Below, one piece after another: positions 11,942-25,757 of a DNA stretch of 64,000 nt (positions are counted from its first letter, which is position 1; each line of letters begins with the position of its first letter). The translations under genes were made by a program, and so were the position numbers. The DNA comes from Manihot esculenta (lineage: Eukaryota; Streptophyta; Magnoliopsida; Malpighiales; Euphorbiaceae). Location: positions 5,534,886 to 5,598,885 of the forward strand of contig NC_035171.2 in NCBI RefSeq assembly GCF_001659605.2, read 5' to 3'. Under the pieces are notes generated by a model. The model made no database searches, was not told where the DNA came from, and worked only from the letters and a program-made list of their open reading frames with translations.

Positions 11942-14900
11942 GCTGTAACAGTAATCTTATAGTTAGGATTAGCAGGTGATGTGCACGTGACTTTCTGGAG
12001 CACTCTGGTTGGCTGATATGGCAGCTTGTTACTGGCTCTGTAGGTGGAGACCAGGACCAAGACGAGGCCTATGTAGGAATTTTCCTCGTTTCAAAACCTA
12101 ACACTAATGGGAGAAAAACATGGGCTTTTTACCTTTTTCAAGTTGAAAAAAAAAAAATTTTCTATTTTTTTTCCCAAATCAGGGCGAAAGACTACACTCT
12201 TAGAGTGCAATAAAAAAAATAATTTCAATAAAAATTACATTACCACACTTTTAATTTTAAAGTTGGGTAATGTATTTGCACAATTTAAAATGCGGAATTC
12301 CACATTTTAAAATTTAATTTTTATTTAATTAATTATATTATTATATTTTATTAATTTATTTTATTTTATTATATATTAAATTTATATGAATATAATTATA
12401 AAATTATATTAATATTATTATAAATATTAATTATATTATTTTATTTATAATATAACATTATATTTTCATATTTATCATTTTATTTTATTATTTTTATTAT
12501 TATAAAATTTTTAAAAAATTATATAACTAACAACACCTAAAAAAAATTTTGGATTTTTACTATTTTAAAATTTTAAAAAAAAATTTAAAAGCTGTTACTG
12601 TTTCAAAAATTAAATATTTATAAATTAATTGTAATAAAAATAATAAAATAAAATAATAAATATTAATGATATAATGTTATATTATAAATAAATTAAAATA
12701 ATTAATATTTATAATAATATTAATATAGTTTTATAGCTATATTTATATAAATTTAATATATAATTAATAAAATAAATATTATTTTATTTTATAAATAATT
12801 TAAAATAATTAATATTAATATTAATATATCTTTTATAATTATATTTATAAAAATTAATATATAATTAAATTAATAAAATATAATATAATTAATTAAATAA
12901 AAATTAAATTTTAAAATACAGAATAATAAATATAAAAAATATAATGTTATATTATAAACCATTTCAAAAAAAATGTAAATATAAATAAATTAAAATAATT
13001 AATATTTATAATAATAGTAATATAATTTTATAACTATATTTATATAAATTTAATACATAATTAATAAAATAAATATAATATTATATTATAAATAATTTAA
13101 AATAATTAATATTAATATTAATATAATTTTCATGATTATATTTATATAAATTTAATATATAATTAATAAAATAAATATAATATTATATTATAAATAATTT
13201 AAAATAATTAATATTAATATTAATATATCTTTTATAATTATATTTATATAAATTTAATATATAATTAAATTAATAAAATATAATATAATTAATTAAATAA
13301 AAATTAAATTTTAAAATACAGAATAATAAATATAAAAAATATAATGTTATATTATAAACCCATTTCAAAAAAAATGTAAATATAAATAAATTAAAATAAT
13401 TAATATTTATAATAATATTAATATAATTTTATAACTATATTTATATAAATTTAATATATAATTAATAAAATAAATATTATTTTATTTTATAATAATTTAA
13501 AATAATTAATATTAATATTAATATATCTTTTATAATTATATTTATATAAATTTAATATATAATTAAATTAATAAAATATAATATAATTAATTAAATAAAA
13601 ATTAAATTTTAAAATATAGAATAATAAATATAAAAAATATAATGTTATATTATAAACCCATTTCAAAAAAAAATATAAATATAAATAAATTAAAATAATT
13701 AATATTAATATTAATATAATTTTCATAATTATATTTATATAAATTTAATATATAATTAATAAAATAAATATTATATTATATTATAAATAATTTAAAATAA
13801 TTAATATTTATAATAATATTAATATAATTTTTATAATTATATCCATATAAATTTAATACATAATAAAATAAAATAAATTAATAAAATATAGTTGTAACAG
13901 TAATCTTATAGTTAGGATTAACAGGTGATGTGCACGTAACTTTCTAGAGCATTCTGGTTGGCTGATGTGGCAGCTTGTTACTTACTGGCTTGAGCTGTAG
14001 GTGGAGAGGATTAGCAGGTGATGTGCACGTGACTTTCTAGAGCATTTTTGTTGGCTGATGTGGCAGCTTGTTACTGCCTTGAGCTGTAGGTGGAGACCAG
14101 GACCAGGACGAGGCATGTGCAGGAACTTTCCTCGTTTCAAAACCTAACACTAATGGGAGTAAAACATGGGTTTTTTACTTTTTTAAATTGAAAAAAAAAA
14201 AATCTCAATTCCAATAAACTTTTTTATCCAATTAGATTGAAAGATAACATTACCGCATTTTAAAAATACGGTAGAACGTACTGCACTCTAAAAATATAGT
14301 AAAAAATTAATTTTAAAAAAAATTACAAAAATACAGTAAAAAAGAATAATTTTAAAAAAAATTACATTATCCATTTTAAAAATGCGATAATGTATTTACA
14401 CAATTTAAAATGCAGAATTTAGCATTTTAAAATTTAATTTTTATTTAATTAATTATTATATTATATTTTATTAATTTATTTTATTTTATTATATATTAAA
14501 TTTATATAAATATAATTATAAAAATTATATTAATATTATTATAAATATTAATTATATTATTTTATTTATAATATAACATTATATTTTTCATATTTATTAT
14601 TTTATTTTATTATTTTTATTATTATAAAATTTTTAAAAAATTACATAACTAACAACACCTAAAAAAAATTTTGGACTTTTTACTATTTTAAAAGTTAAAA
14701 AAAAATTTTCAAAGCTGTTACTGTTTCAAAAATTAAATATTTATAAATTAATTCTAATAAAAATAATAAAATAAAATAATAAATATTAATGATATAATAT
14801 TATATTATAAATAAATTAAAATAATTAATATTTATAATAATATTAATATAATTTTATAACTATATTTATATAAATTTAATATATAATTAATAAAATAAAT

Positions 14901-15170
14901 ATTATTTTATTTTATAAATAATTTAAAATAATTAATATTAATATTAATATATCTTTAATAATTATATTTATATAAATTTAATATATAATTAAATTAATAA
15001 AATATAATATAATTAATTAAAAAAATAAATTTTAAAATACAGAATAATAAATATAAAAAATATAATGTTATATTATAAACCCATTTCAAAAAAAATGTAA
15101 ATATAAATAAATCAAAATAATTACTATTTATAATAATATTATTAATATTTATAATAATATTAATATTTAA
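11942..15170. repeat. AT-rich repeat block 1
   Basis: The block begins with a GTAACAGTAATCTTATAG flank and a gene-like patch ending in CCTCGTTTCAAAACC. It then has an end sequence, GGGCTTTTTACCTTTTTC (12122), and goes into almost pure A+T DNA. The flank and end recur at 13892-14180, with an extra partial copy of the flank at about 14008, so the unit is duplicated in tandem. Inside, AAACCCATTTC-type landmarks recur at about 12957, 13357, 13655 and 15078, giving spacings near 400 and 300 bp. No coding potential. Confidence 0.75.
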
Positions 15171-15177
15171 GTAGTAA

Positions 15178-15790
15178 CTTCTTTCTACAAATATTGTATT
15201 GATTTGTGTATTACTACTTAGTCCCTATAGTGTGAGGAAACTAACTAGTTAATCCATCGATTTTAAAAAATACATTAAAATGTCGCTGATATTTTAAAAA
15301 ATCAGAGATATTTTAATGTATTTTTCAAAACCGAGAGATCAACTAGTGAGTTTCTTCACACCATATGGATTAAGTAGTAATTTTTTCTACAAATATTGTA
15401 TTGATTTGTGTATTACTACTTAGTCCCATAGTATGGGGAAACTAACTAGTTAATCCATCGGTTTTAAAAAATGCATTAAAACGTCGCTGACGTTTTAAAA
15501 AGTCTACTATTTAATCTCTCTGCTAATTTTATCGTTAAGTATTTTATTAATTAATCCCTATGATTTTGAAAAACTTATTACTTGGTTTCTCAAATTTTTA
15601 AAAAATTTATTAATTAGTCCCTCTGTATCACGAGTATTTTAAACTTTTTTACAATACTTAATTGATAAAATTAACAGAGTGACTAACTAGTATGCTCTTT
15701 AAAATATCAAAAACGTTTTAATATGTTTTTCAAAATCAATGGATCAATTAGTAAGTTTTTTTATATTATAAAAATTAAATAGTAATTTTT
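15178..15790. mobile_element. MITE-like fold-back repeat
   Basis: CTAACTAGTTAATCCATCG followed by TACATTAAAA (15240-15285) is mirrored by TTTTAATGTATTTTTC and ATCAACTAGTGAG (15310-15350). The unit then recurs at 15370-15500. The direct and inverted copies of a 'TAGTCCCTA...GGGGAAACTAACTAG' end look like a decayed miniature inverted-repeat element with a nested copy. The superfamily is not resolved. Confidence 0.5.
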
Positions 15791-16974
15791 CTTATAGATT
15801 TGTATTTCTATAAAATAAATATTCTTTCTTTCAATTTAGATTGGTGTTTAACATGAAAATGCAAAAAAATAAAGAGAAAAAGAATAAATCCATCTTGTTT
15901 GACTTAGAGAAATTAAAAGAATATTTGGAGTAAAGAAAAAATTTTGAAATTGAAAATAAAATCGATTTCAAACTGAAAAAATCAAATCGATTTGATTTAA
16001 TTTATTTAGTTATATTAGTTTGATTTAATTTTTATATCTTTAAAAATTTAATTTTTAATTTTTTCAATGACAAATTGCCCACCCCAAATTTTAGGATGAA
16101 AAAAAGTGGTTAAGGAGATATTAAAAAGATAATATCCCTAAAGCTCAAAGTGTAGACTGGAACAGATTGGTTCAGTTTGCACCTTCAATCCTTAAACCCT
16201 CTTTCACTTCTTGGCCTACAATTCTTAGTAGGTTATCAACTCCAGAGAGGTAGATAACATGATAACATAATGCTGTGAGTTCCTTGGTACAGATACTAGT
16301 AATCTTGGTACAAGCAGCCTTCTCCTTGCTCATACACTTGCAAAAGTGGCTAGCCATTATAGATAATAGGTAGATGATCCATGAGCTAATGATGTTTCTT
16401 ATAGTTGTTGATCCATGAGAAAAGTTTGAAGTTGTTCTCACCATTATCCCTCATATCAATTAATAAAAGTTTAAGGTTTTCTTCACGATTTAGTTCAAAC
16501 ATATTTAGTTCAAACTAAAGTACACCATCAATCTCTTGGAAAATAGTTCTAGGCTCAACCTGGCCAAGGAATTTTTAATAATGTTATTTCCAAATAATCA
16601 TAGAAAATTTCAATGATGCTATTTGAAATATTCCATGTTTGTGACAAGTAAGATACAATTGTATAATCCATTAATCCCTACTTAACCTATAGACTAAACT
16701 ATTTGCCAACCTTAATAAAATGTAACATATCTGCATGATAAAAAAAAAAAAAAGTCATTTTGCCTTTTTATATAAAAATCTAAATATTAATTAATTGAAT
16801 GTTAAAAAATAGATATCAACTTTTTAATTTAATGTTGATAAATGAGAGACTGACAAACCTTAGGGCTTAAATAATTATTTACCTTATATTTTGTCCTTTT
16901 TAACTTAGAGACAGATCCAAAATAAAAGGGAAGGATTTCTTCCGAAGAGCGCCGCTGGAAGAAAGAATAAACAT
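15791..16974. other. intergenic region upstream of the ROS3-like gene
   Basis: AT-rich, with no supportable gene; the short frame at 16172-16444 has no recognisable content. The promoter of the downstream gene should lie here, but no convincing TATA or motif cluster can be singled out. The purine-rich stretch at 16918-16972 is probably 5' UTR. Confidence 0.4.
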
Positions 16975-17323
16975 ATGGAGTCGGGAGACGACGATTTCTC
17001 AAGAACAAGTGCAAGAATTTACATTGGAGGATTAGGGGAGCGAGTGACACATGATGATTTGCACAAAATTTTCTCAAAAATTGATGGTGAGATTGAATCT
17101 GTTGACATCATCAGGACCAAAGGCCGTAGCTTTGCCTACATCGACTTCTTACCCTCTTCACATAATTCCCTCTCCAAGCTCTTCAGCATGGTAAAACTGT
17201 CTCTCTCACCTTTATCTCTTGATTTATAACTCCTTAGTGATGATTTTATCAACTTCTTCGTTGTTGGGTGTTCCCTGTTTTTCCATTTGTTAGTTGGGTT
17301 TTTCTAGTTTCCAACTTATCTCA

Positions 17324-17371
<48 letters not shown>

Positions 17372-19439
17372 ATGTGGTATTGCGTGTTCTGCCATTTCTA
17401 GCATTCACTGATTATGTTTAGTTCTCTTCGTACAACCTTTGCTTTCTGTTTTGTTTTTCATCTTTAATTTGTCACGTGGCTTGGCTTCTCTAATCATATT
17501 TGATTTTAATTTTGAGCAATTAATGACTCATTTTGACATTCCATATTTGATTCATATGGCTGTTATGACATGTGGTTTGTACTGTGAATATCATTGCCAT
17601 TTGCAGTATAATGGGTGTATCTGGAAGGGTGGGAGATTGAGACTTGAGAAGGCAAAAGAAAATTACCTTGATCGATTGAAACGGGAATGGGCTGAAGATG
17701 CTCAGCTTGTTAGTAGTGAATATACTAATGTCAATGTTGATGTGGTCAAGGAGAGGGATTCTTTGAAAAAGCCCAATGAAACGCACAGTTCAAAAATGAA
17801 GCAGCTTCGCATGTTTTTTCCGCGATTACAGAAGGTAACCATTGTCCCTCTCTTTTTTCTTTTTTGTCTTTAATTCTTGTCATTTGTGTTGGAATTCTTG
17901 TATTATCATGATCAAGCACCTCAGTATACCATTGTTTTGCTTGCTTATTCTTAAGTTTCTGTGCAGGTGAAATCACTACCATTCAGTGGAACTGGCAAGC
18001 ACAAGTACAGTTTCAGACGTGTCGAAGTTCCTTCTCTTCCTACCCATTTTTGTGATTGTGAAGAGCATTCGGGTCCACTCCATTATGCTGAAGGAAAGCA
18101 AATTCCTGTCCAGGACGAACAAGGGGGCGGGATGACAAAGGAAGAACTTGACGTGATGAATTCTGTGATGAATAAGCTCTTTGAGATGGAAAATATGTCT
18201 AGCACTCCACATTGTGAAAATGAACTCACCAAGGAAGAAGACTACTCTATCCAAGTGCCCAATGAGCCATTACTTGATGAGAGTGATGGATATTCTACTG
18301 CAGATGAAGATAACCTCATAATTAATGTGGTGAGCCGAGGACAGGTAACAACCTTAGCTGGGCAGAGCATATGTTAAAGCATTCAATGGTGTTAAGTTTT
18401 TTACTATGCATTGACGTGTACATTATTTTTCATTGGCGTTTGAATTTTAACTCTTTGTTTTCTCAATGCCAAGGAGTTGAAATTAAATAAAAGGAAAGCT
18501 TCTAAAGATGGACCGACTGACATGCTTAAACAGCAGACAAGAAATTATGAAGAAATTATTAGAAATGAATATGAATCTATCATTCCTAGAGGCATGGGGA
18601 ATTTGCAGGATGATATAAATGGATCAAGAATTCTCCCAGGGGCTCAACTTATTGAACGACAATCAGGTGACATGCAATCAGCTTCTGGTCTTTCATGGTC
18701 ACAAAAGTCTCCGTGGAAAGAATTTATTGGTGATAGGGGCAATAGTGCTTTTAATCTCTCAGACATATTTCCCGGCATTTCATCTGATAAGAAAGAGAAA
18801 TCCAAATCTGATGGTGGACCAAACAGCAACAACAGCAAGAACAAGAAGTTATTGAGGCATGAAAATCAGGGAGTTCAGTTGGACAAAACAGAGGTAGAAG
18901 GGTTTGTGGAAGCTCAGCCTTCCAAACTGGATTCTTCTTCGAGTAAGACAGGTAGAGGTTCTGCGTGGCTCCATAAAACCTCGTGGACACAATTGGTAAA
19001 TTCTAATAACAGCAGTTCATTCAGTATCACCCAAATCTTGCCAGGTGTTACTTTTGATAAGCAAGAGCCTGCAGAACCTCATGGTTTGGTAACCACTGAT
19101 GCTAGAGACAGTAAGAACAATGATACAATCGAAAAGGATAAAAGTGAATCTGTTTTAGATGGTTCTATGGATTTGCAAATTATAAGGGAAGGTGATGGAC
19201 AAAGAATTAGAGAACCTAGGCAGCTCGTTGATCTGGGAAGTAACATTCCTTCAGCTCTGACAGAGAACAAACACAATTCAGCTACAAAGCCAATGCGTAG
19301 AGGTGACATCGTAATTGGTGAGGTATGCTCATTTATGAGGAATGATGCATCACTAAAAGAATGGGCAAATGCTAAAGCAGCACTGAGCGGATCAGGCAAT
19401 ATGACAAGCAAGGGGAAAAAGAGGCCGACTTTCCATTAG
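16975..19439 (+). CDS. ROS3: RRM protein, REPRESSOR OF SILENCING 3-like
   Basis: Four exons, 16975-17190, 17607-17834, 17967-18344 and 18474-19439, join in frame at GT/AG sites to 595 residues. An RNA-recognition motif fills residues 14-95, with RNP2 IYIGGL (15-20) and RNP1 GRSFAYID (50-57). It is followed by the KGGRLRLEKAK segment seen in plant ROS3/NOL8-like proteins. The rest is polar and low-complexity, except for two copies of a 27-residue motif (about 349-375 and 439-465; W..K..W, S.F, I.PG). The C-terminus has IGEVCSFMRN and SLKEWA. In Arabidopsis ROS3 binds small RNA and guides ROS1 DNA demethylation in the nucleus. The function here is inferred from resemblance; a NOL8-like nucleolar role is the alternative. 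The start is the first ATG before the RRM. Confidence 0.82.
17318..17366. repeat. (TC)n(TA)n microsatellite in intron 1
   Basis: About 11 TC units run directly into about 12 TA units within intron 1 of the RRM gene. It is probably length-variable between accessions. Confidence 0.9.
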
Positions 19440-22254
19440 TTCTTCGGGCAAACAACCTTGCTGCATTAGAGCTGAATGGGATTTATTGCACGCCATGCTG
19501 CTGGCTCTTAAGGTTAAGGTTGTCCTTTTTCTTTTTCTTTTCTTTTCTCTTTTTTTTTTTTTTTTGTTTTTAATTATCAAATTAAGGAAAAAAACTATGG
19601 GAGCATATTATTAAGTGTACTGGTGGTAATTGATATTTATGGTACCTTCATCTGTAGCATATAAAGAATGGAATATTGCAGGTGGTGGTAATGATCATCA
19701 AGATGAACAAAGATTGTGGTCTTGTTGAGATTGTGGTAAATCATAGATCTTGAAGGTGGTGGAATGATTAACAGGTTTGCAATTAGAGTAGTTTTTCTTC
19801 TTGTATTAATGCGATTGATATATTAATTGCATCAAGGATGACTATGGTTTTATGAGAACTGCCTTTTAAAGTGCTTAGGTTATGCGGTTCTAAGATATTA
19901 TATTGTTAAAAGTAAAGTGGGAGATAGTAATAAAATTAAAAGCAAGTTATTTCTTATGGTTTCTTTATCCAAGAAAATGAGTAGCAATAATTGGCCTCAA
20001 GAATGAAGTCTTTATCTGCGTCAAACTCAACACGCATATATTTCAAATTCTCTCATCCATTTTCTTGTTAACCAGAAAATCCATCAATTTTCTCACCAGT
20101 AGATCCAAATCAGTAAACTCAAATCAACAATAAAGCAAAATTATGAAAACCAAAATTTTAAATAGAAATTTCAAATTCACATTTTGAACTAGCAGGATAT
20201 CCGATTTCTACAATATACCTAAAAAATTTACAATTGAAATTCCAGTAGTGTGTCCAACTTCACCTTTAGTTGAACCAACGAACCCCGCCAAGCTCCCAAA
20301 CGCCTCACCACTCGGCTCTCGGTCCTCAATTTTAGTGGAAAGGATATTTACAATGATTATTGGAGCCGAAATCCATTTAATATGGATGATATTCAAATTT
20401 GTCCCAAACTTAATTGATATTTATTTTAAATTGTCGAATTCTTCCCAACTCAATTATTATTATCTGCAAGGTGCCAAACATCCATTTAGTTTTATAAATT
20501 TTAGTTTGATAATTTATATAGAATATTAATTTATATTTTAAAATTTTAATAATTATATGATATATTCAAATTCTATTTCTTTAATATAGGCCTATTCAAA
20601 AAAATTTTAAAATATTGATATTTTTTACATTTATATCCCAACCTTAAAATCTTAGTCAATAAAATCAATTCTTTTACATTTGATTCAATTTTAGCAATTT
20701 ATTTTAATCAATTTTGATCAAAAAATTTTTAAGTATATCTAAACATTTAGATTAATTTATATTTATATTCAAAATTTTAAATTTTGGATAAAAAAAAATT
20801 AAATCTTTTTCACAATTTTAATTATAAAGAATTATAACATATTTTTAAAATTTTTCACAATTTTATTATAAAAAATAATAGATAATATTTTAAAAATTAA
20901 TTTTTTAAATTTTAATTAAAATTTAAATAATAGGATTTCACTATAAAAAGGTAATTTATAATATAATATCTGTAATTTAATAAAATTCACCGTTTAGTCA
21001 TTATTATTTTAATGAGAAATAATTTAACTTAAAAATTTTATTTTATTAATAAAATAATTATTATATAATAATTTAATATTTATAATAATTTAATATTTAT
21101 AATAATTTAACCATTTTAATTTAAATTAACTCCTTCGAGTTAATTAATAGTAAATTTAATAAAATATTGTATTAATAAAAATAAAAACTCATAAATTCAA
21201 AATCTTTTAAATTATATTATAAATTACTTTTTAAAAACTCGTAAATGTAGAAATGACATTTTATTTTTTTATTTTTCTTAACAAAATTTATAAAATTTAG
21301 AATGCTCGGCTCTTTTTATTTTTTAAAAGGTAATTTACTTATATATATGAGACGCATCAAAATTAATAAATATTTCATTTATTTTATAATTTTTATTTAC
21401 TTTAATTTTTTACACATTTAAAAAATAGTAACTATTTCAATTCAATGGTAATTATTTTATAAACTTTCTAATTATATCAATTTTCAATATACAATAAAGA
21501 CATCAAGTTTTATTGAAAAAAATAAAATTATTATTAATAATATATTTTTTAAATTAAATATTTAAAAATTATTTAAATTCTCATTTAAAAAATAAATAAT
21601 TAATAAAAAATCATATTTAAATAAAGTAACATTAAATTGGATTATAATAATAAATTTATATATTAATTATAATATAAAAAATAAACGTGAATAATATTTT
21701 GAAACAATTAAAAATTGAAAGATAAAAAAAACTATGAAGTCAAATAGAGTTTATCACTTTATTTTTAAAATTAACGGTTTAATTCTTATATTGAAATTCT
21801 ATCAAAATGAAACTATTTTCGTCTAACTTTTCATTAAGTACCTTTGAATGGACCAAAATGGAATAAACATGTCAAATGTTTTAATCCATAATATATGTTG
21901 ATTATCCATATAGCCCAGCTTTTATATAAGAGTCTGGTTTAAAATCTATTATAATTTGTTATGTAAAATAATTTATTAGCGAATAACTCCGTACACAATC
22001 GAGCAAGTCAGTTTGACCGAATTCAGAGCATGTACGGCTTTATATGACAATAAAAAATAGTATTATAGTGGAGTGACGATTATGGATCATTAAATGACAA
22101 AAAAAAAAAATAAAAGAGAAAGGCGTGAACCATTCAGACTAAATTTATTTATACATACAAAAACCTTATCTCTTTCTAAATCTTAAATTATCAGGTATCA
22201 AAATTAATATTTGCATTCACTTATTTCTAAAATAAATAGTTTTAATTTAATTAC
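19440..22254. other. 3' UTR and AT-rich intergenic region
   Basis: 19440 to roughly 19900 is probably the 3' UTR of the RRM gene, with a poly-T run near 19548-19566. 20200-20350 is a more GC-rich patch with no recognisable protein. 20500-22000 is AT-rich with no gene. About 22040-22215 is a diverged copy of the repeat at 11215-11390. Confidence 0.45.
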
Positions 22255-24356
22255 TACTTAGTAACAGCTTTGAAAATTTTTTTTTAACTTTTAAAATAGT
22301 AAAAAGTCCAAAAATTTTTTTAGGTGTTGTTAGTTATGTAATTTTTTAAAAATTTTATAATAATAAAAATAATAAAATAAAATAATAAATATGAAAAATA
22401 TAATGTTATATTATAAATAAAATAATACAATTAATATTTATAATAATATTAATATAATTTTATAACTATATTTATATAAATTTAATATATAATTAATAAA
22501 ATAAATATTATTTTATTTTATAAATAATTTAAAATAATTAATATTAATATATCTTTAATAATTATATTTATATAAATTTAATATATAATTAAATTAATAA
22601 AATATAATATAATTAATTAAAAAAATAAATTTTAAAATACAGAATAATAAATATAAAAAATATAATGTTATATTATAAACCCATTTCAAAAAAAATGTAA
22701 ATATAAATAAATCAAAATAATTAATATTTATAATAATATTAATATAATTTTATAACTATATTTATATAAATTTAATATATAATTAATAAAATAAATATTA
22801 TTTTATTTTATAAATAATTTAAAATAACTAATATTAATATTAATATATCTTTTATAATTATATTTATATAAATTTAACATATAATTAAATTAATAAAATA
22901 TAATATAATTAATTAAATAAAAAATAAATTTTAAAATACAGAATAATGAATATAAAAAATATAATGTTATATTATAAACCCATTTCAAAAAAAAATGTAA
23001 ATATAAATAAATTAAAATAATTAATATTTATAATAATATTAATATAATTTTATAACTATATTTATATAAAATTAATATATAATTAATAAAATAAATATTA
23101 TTTTATTTTATAAATAATTTAAAATAATTAATATTATTATTAATATATCTTTTATAATTATATTTATATAAATTTAATATATAATTAAATTAATAAAATA
23201 TAATATAATTAATCAAATAAAAATTAAATTTTAAAATACAGAATAATAAATATAAAAAATATAATGTTATATTATAAACCCATTTCAAAAAAAATGTAAA
23301 TATAAATAAATTAAAATTATTAATATTTATAATACTAGTAATATAATTTTATAACTATATTTATATAAATTTAATATATAATTAATAAAATAAATATTAT
23401 TTTATTTTATAAATAATTTAAAATAATTAATATTAATATTAATATATCTTTTATAATTATATTTATATAAATTTAATATATAATTAAATTAATAAAATAT
23501 AATATAATTAATTAAATAAAAATTAAATTTTAAAATACAGAATAATAAATATAAAAAATATAATGTTATATTATAAACCCATTTCAAAAAAAATGTAAAT
23601 ATAAATAAATTAAAATAATTAATATTTAAGATAATAGTAATATAATTTTATAACTATATTTATATAAATTTAATACATAATTAATAAAATAAATATAATA
23701 TTATATTATAAATAATTTAAAATAATTAATATTAATATTAATATAATTTTCATAGTTATATTTATATAAATTTAATATATAATTAGTAAAATAAATATAA
23801 TATTATATTATAAATAATTTAAAATAATTAATATTTATATTAATATATCTTTTATAATTATATTTATATAAATTTAATATATAATTAAACTAATAAAATA
23901 TAATATAATTAATCAAATAAAAATTAAATTTTAAAATACAGAATAATAAATATAAAAAATATAATGTTATATTATAAACCCATTTAAAAAAATGTAAATA
24001 TAAATAAATTAAAATAATTAATATTTATAATAATATTAATATAATTTTAATACTATATTTATATAAATTTAATATATAATTAATAAAATAAATATTATTT
24101 TATTTTATAAATAATTTAAAATAATTAATATTAATATTAATATATCTTTTATAATTATATATATATATAAATTTAATATATAATTAAATTAATAAAATAT
24201 AATATAATTAATTAAATAAAAATTAAATTTTAAAATACAGAATAATAAATATAAAAAATATAATGTTATATTATAAACCCATTTAAAAAAAATGTAAATA
24301 TAAATAAATTAAAATAATTAATATTTATAATAATAGTAATATAATTTTATAACTAT
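22255..24356. repeat. AT-rich repeat block 2, tandem array
   Basis: It opens with GTAACAGCTTTG...AGGTGTTGTTAGTTATG, the reverse complement of the inner segment of the other blocks (12520-12610, 14641-14735, 30321-30415). It continues as a tandem array. The ATAAACCCATTT landmark is at about 22678, 22979, 23279, 23578, 23978 and 24277, giving spacings of 301, 300, 299, 400 and 299 bp. The array breaks at 24356, where the viral palindrome begins. Confidence 0.85.
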
Positions 24357-24359
24357 ATC

Positions 24360-25535
24360 CAACCCAGTAGTCCAAGACCAAGATCTCCCAGACCAGCCTT
24401 TGCTTCTAATTTTACTTCGTTAAACAAATACAGTCAATTACAATCCCCAATGGGCTCTATTAAACCAATAACACCCTCTACTTTTAAACAAGTTGTTACC
24501 AATACCCAATCATCTTCTCAAAGCCCAAAAGTTTCACAAGACCTTATATCCACAGATTATAAATATAAAACTATTGAAGACCATGTGATTACTATAGAAC
24601 CTGAGTATTGGGCCAAAAACCCAAACCTCAATGCTTACCAATTATGTGAATCCATATTTCCCAGAACACATTATTATATTCCAGACAATTTTACCAAATC
24701 CCAAAATTACTATGAGACTATTCTCATCCAGACAAATTCCATTCTTATACAAAACAATTATGATCCTGTAATCCCAAATAAAATTAGATACTGTAAAGTC
24801 CGACTTGTTAAAGTATGGACTCTGGCAGAGTGGGGACAAGAGCCCCACCAGACAAAAGAATTTATTTTGACCAATGGACAAAATACAAGATACAATTATT
24901 ATGATTATCAAACTGCTTGGGAAAGAACATTCCTCAAGCAGAATGACCAAATGTCTATTTCATTTTTTTTCTATGTTTCTGACAATTTTGAATACCCAAT
25001 ACCATACTGGTTCCATCAATGGTGGAACAAATTTGGAATTCATACAGACATTATTCCTGAATCAATACAGACATCCCAAAACCAATTCTTTGACAAAACC
25101 AAGTTACCAGATGTTGTTAATTGTTCCCCTAGATGGCTTATCTATAGCCATTATTTTCATATACCATGGATCTTTATGATAGAATATCAAATAAAAGACC
25201 AAACTATAGATAATTTTCAAATACCCATTCTAGTCCGCAAATACAAGACCAAATGGTGGCCCAAAACTGATCTTCAGGGTTGTGGCCCAGAAGCATTAGA
25301 ACCATTTTTCACAAAATACCCACAATTCTGTCAAAACCCAAGCCCAGCTAGTATATCCAAACATGAAACATTTTTAGCAAAAAGACAAATGATAATATCA
25401 CAAATGGCAGCATGCACCTCTGAGGAAGAATACGACAGACTAATTGAAGAATTAAATGAAGTAAAAAATTCCACGGCATCACCAGTAGACCTCTCTGATG
25501 ACAATGATGATTTTTTCACGCAAGTGGAGATGTGA
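24360..25535 (+). pseudogene. caulimovirid 3' ORF (ORF2-like), left arm, 5'-truncated
   Basis: Open from the arm boundary at 24360 to a TGA at 25535, with an internal ATG at 24450 (361 residues from there). It lacks about 60 N-terminal codons present in the right arm. The N-terminus is Ser/Pro/Arg-rich. The middle is rich in Trp and Tyr, with WFHQWWNKFG and WLIYSHYFHIPWIF. Near the C-terminus is MAACTSEEEYDRLIEEL, and it ends acidic (DLSDDNDDFF). No zinc finger, protease or RT motif is visible. Similar proteins are widespread as unannotated ORFs in plant genomes; I recall them as the second ORF of florendoviruses, of unknown function. The frame is intact but it is probably not a host gene. 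Confidence 0.65.
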
Positions 25536-25566
25536 TAGACAAAGACAAAAACAATGAAGTAAGCAA

Positions 25567-25757
25567 TGACGTCATAACACACTTACCAGACAAAGTGGCA
25601 GACAACGACAAAAGACAAAGTGATGACTCAGCACGCACAAAAGATAATGGCAGACAAAGTAAAAAGCAAAAGAGAAAAAGACAAAGACAACTCATCAGCA
25701 CAGTGGCGGACCGCTCAGTTCCATTGAATAAAGATTTGAAGTCCGGCTCTATAAAAA
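25567..25757 (+). promoter_or_regulatory. pararetrovirus-type promoter, left arm
   Basis: Just after the 3' ORF come TGACGTCA (25567-25574, an as-1/bZIP-type site), TGACTCAGCA (about 25622) and a TATA box CTATAAAAAGG (25749-25759). The TATA box lies about 180 bp downstream of the as-1 site. The stretch between is rich in GACAAAG units. as-1-type sites upstream of TATA are a known feature of caulimovirid promoters. It drives rightward, toward the palindrome centre. No AATAAA is seen downstream; one lies about 20 bp upstream of the TATA box. Confidence 0.6.

Noticed and set aside
16172..16444. 90-residue minus-strand frame upstream of the RRM gene
   Set aside because: Low-complexity content, no family resemblance, no supporting signals.
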